This document shows, piece by piece, positions 5,830 through 7,675 of a stretch of DNA of 7,675 nt. The notes below the pieces were generated by a model that made no database searches, was not told where the DNA came from, and worked only from the letters and a program-made list of their open reading frames with translations. Source of the stretch: an uncultured Lachnospiraceae bacterium. Its GTDB lineage: Bacteria; Bacillota; Clostridia; Lachnospirales; Anaerotignaceae. The stretch lies in assembly GCA_944384285.1 (NCBI GenBank), contig CALWSX010000046.1, forward strand, positions 1 to 7,675. Direction: 5' to 3'. Each line of letters starts with the position of its first letter. The stretch's first letter is position 1. The translations under genes and the position numbers were made by a program.

Positions 5830-7675
5830 ATGCTTAACAAAATTTTTCTACAAATACTTAATATGAGCTTAACCTCTAGCTTTGTTATTATTTTTGTTAT
5901 AATAGCTCGAGCTATTTTAAAAAAGTCACCCAAAATATTTTCTTATGCTCTTTGGTTTATAGTACTTATACGCCTTTTATGCCCTTTTTCCATCGAAAGC
6001 ATATTTAGCATAATACCTGTTAACAGTGAGGCTATCCCTCAACAAATTGCTCTTATGGATACTCCAAAAATTAACACAGGTATTCCTCAAATAAACACTA
6101 TTGTAAATCCAATTTTGCCAAGTGCAACCCCTGAAGTCAGCATAAACCCTATGCAGATTTTAATATTTATCGGAAAAACAATTTGGATTCTTGGAATTAT
6201 AATAATACTTATATATAGCATTCATTCACTTATAAAATTAAAAAAATGTTTAAAAAATGCTGTTTTTGAAAAAGAGAATATTTATATTTCTGATAAAATA
6301 GATACTGCTTTTGTTTTAGGTTTGGTTTTCCCTAAAATATACTTGCCAATAAATTTAAGCCAAACCGAAAAAGAATTTATAATACACCATGAAAAAACAC
6401 ATATAAAAAGATTGGATCATATTGCTAAACTGATATTTTTTATAGCTTTAACCATACATTTTTTTAACCCACTGGTATGGATATCATTTATTTTATTTAC
6501 AAAAGATATGGAAATGGCTTGTGATGAATCCGTAATAAAATTTATGGGCTTAGATACAAAAAAAGAATATTCACAAACATTACTTTCTATATCTACAAGA
6601 AAACATTTTTCAAATGGACCTATTTTGGCTTTTGGAGAAGGTAATACAAAATCAAGAATAAAAAATGTATTAAATTATAAAAAAGCTCCTTTTTGGATAA
6701 TGTGTATTTCTGTTGTTATAATTATTGTTCTCGCTTTTACATTGATAACAAGCCCTAAAAATACAAATAAAAATTTTACAAATAAAACATATAAAGTTGA
6801 AGAAATTATTTATAACTCCCCTGTTAATTCAACCATTTATACTGAAACATTTTCTCCTATGTTTTCTATAACACCAGATTTAAAGCTTTATAAAAATACG
6901 GCAGACGAAAATAAAACTGTTTTTTGCGGACAACTCTATGAAACAGAATTTAATAAAGAAGAATATTTAAGTACTGTTTTTGATGCTTTTGAAGATAAAA
7001 AAGATATAGAAAACATACTTGATAAGACAGAAATAGTTCTTAACTCTTTAGATAATACAAATTCTTATTGTTATTATGTATTTATTCAAAATAATGGAGA
7101 TATATATATTTCTGAAGGAAATAATTTACCAAATGCAAATAATACGCCAGAAGAATTGGCAAAATATGTTTTTAAACTTGAACCACTTTTTGAATCAGAT
7201 ATAATAGAAACTTTATATTCATATAGAACTGATTATATAGGAAATGCTTCTGCTGTCGGAAATATATTACAAAGACTTTTTATCCCTTATTCTTTAAAAT
7301 ACGATGGTATGGAACTTTTTACAAATTCTGCACCTTATGGTTTAAGAATTAACTATTCCTCTAATGCAAAAGAAATGAATCTTTCTGAAGAAAGTATAAA
7401 TTTACTTGAAAAGAATTCTATTATTTTGTTTTCTCTTATAGGAAATTTAGACTATATTGAATTTGTTATAAATAATGAAGTCTTTTTGACTAAAGAAAGA
7501 ACCTTTGCAAATGAGTGTATAAACGGAAATATATATGAAAAAATGGGTACAATAGAAAATTTTAGGCACTTCTTTGAACTTTTATCAACAAACAATAATT
7601 TAAGCCTTATTACAAAAGAAATAGAAATTGTATCATCAACTAATGGATTTGATGTTGAATCCGATTATGTTAGGT
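5830..7675 (+). CDS. BlaR1-like M56 membrane metallopeptidase with DUF4825-like sensor region (3' partial)
   Basis: An open frame of 615 codons with no stop before the window ends. AAGGAGG (5817-5823) lies 6 nt before ATG, inside the end of the repressor gene, so the two genes are translationally adjacent. Membrane segments lie near 10-29, 38-57, 108-131, 199-223 and 288-307. The cytoplasmic M56 zinc-protease part has HHEKTHIKRLDH (186-197, HExxH at 187-191), with the third ligand likely Glu228 in DMEMACDE. Active-site residues are intact. After the last membrane segment comes an extracellular part of over 300 residues. Residues of about 318-450 (TETFSPMFSITPDLKLY-type) are followed from about 458 by sequence like DUF4825 (SYRTDYIGNASAVGNI, then SAPYGLRINY). 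No SxxK penicillin-binding sensor motif set is apparent in the visible part. By analogy with BlaR1, ligand binding outside would trigger cleavage of the repressor inside. The signal is unknown. Confidence 0.93.
   Translation, partial: MLNKIFLQILNMSLTSSFVIIFVIIARAILKKSPKIFSYALWFIVLIRLLCPFSIESIFSIIPVNSEAIPQQIALMDTPKINTGIPQINTIVNPILPSATPEVSINPMQILIFIGKTIWILGIIIILIYSIHSLIKLKKCLKNAVFEKENIYISDKIDTAFVLGLVFPKIYLPINLSQTEKEFIIHHEKTHIKRLDHIAKLIFFIALTIHFFNPLVWISFILFTKDMEMACDESVIKFMGLDTKKEYSQTLLSISTRKHFSNGPILAFGEGNTKSRIKNVLNYKKAPFWIMCISVVIIIVLAFTLITSPKNTNKNFTNKTYKVEEIIYNSPVNSTIYTETFSPMFSITPDLKLYKNTADENKTVFCGQLYETEFNKEEYLSTVFDAFEDKKDIENILDKTEIVLNSLDNTNSYCYYVFIQNNGDIYISEGNNLPNANNTPEELAKYVFKLEPLFESDIIETLYSYRTDYIGNASAVGNILQRLFIPYSLKYDGMELFTNSAPYGLRINYSSNAKEMNLSEESINLLEKNSIILFSLIGNLDYIEFVINNEVFLTKERTFANECINGNIYEKMGTIENFRHFFELLSTNNNLSLITKEIEIVSSTNGFDVESDYVR

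Overview
The window looks like a chromosomal segment from a low-GC Gram-positive bacterium, most likely a member of the Clostridia. The support is AT-rich DNA, strong AGGAGG-type ribosome binding sites, AT-rich codon choice, and gene families in their Gram-positive forms: an Lgt with GGLAIYGA, a PdaC-like polysaccharide deacetylase, and a BlaI/BlaR1 pair with a DUF4825-type sensor region. Seven protein-coding genes are visible. Six are complete, and the last (M56/BlaR1-like) runs off the right edge. No rRNA, tRNA, CRISPR array or insertion sequence was seen.

Left block, minus strand, positions 3859 down to 96. The transcriptional order is polysaccharide deacetylase, then SDR oxidoreductase (29-nt gap), then a polytopic membrane protein (17-nt gap), then yebC. 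The first three are probably one operon. yebC has its own near-consensus sigma-A promoter starting just past the stop codon of the membrane-protein gene. The SDR protein carries the WGxxGASCExxYSxxK signature that I associate with YmfI-type elongation factor P 5-aminopentanone reductases. If that is right, two genes of this block (this one and yebC) concern translation of proline-rich stretches. The outermost 95 bases contain overlapping self-complementary segments of somewhat higher GC and no gene.

Central intergenic region, 3860-4381. This is a 522-base, extremely AT-rich divergent spacer between the deacetylase gene and lgt. It holds three copies of a short ATACAAAATT sequence and a long imperfect dyad. 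The dyad encloses a good promoter pointing toward lgt.

Right block, plus strand. lgt (prolipoprotein diacylglyceryl transferase) is followed by a clear rho-independent terminator. Next comes a self-contained regulatory module: a promoter overlapped by two 17-bp inverted-repeat operators, a BlaI/MecI-family repressor gene, and a BlaR1-like membrane metalloprotease gene one base further on. The metalloprotease has an intact HExxH site, but its outer part resembles DUF4825-type sequence instead of a penicillin-binding sensor domain. The module therefore looks like a proteolysis-switched repressor with an unknown signal and unknown targets. Its target genes may lie beyond the right edge.
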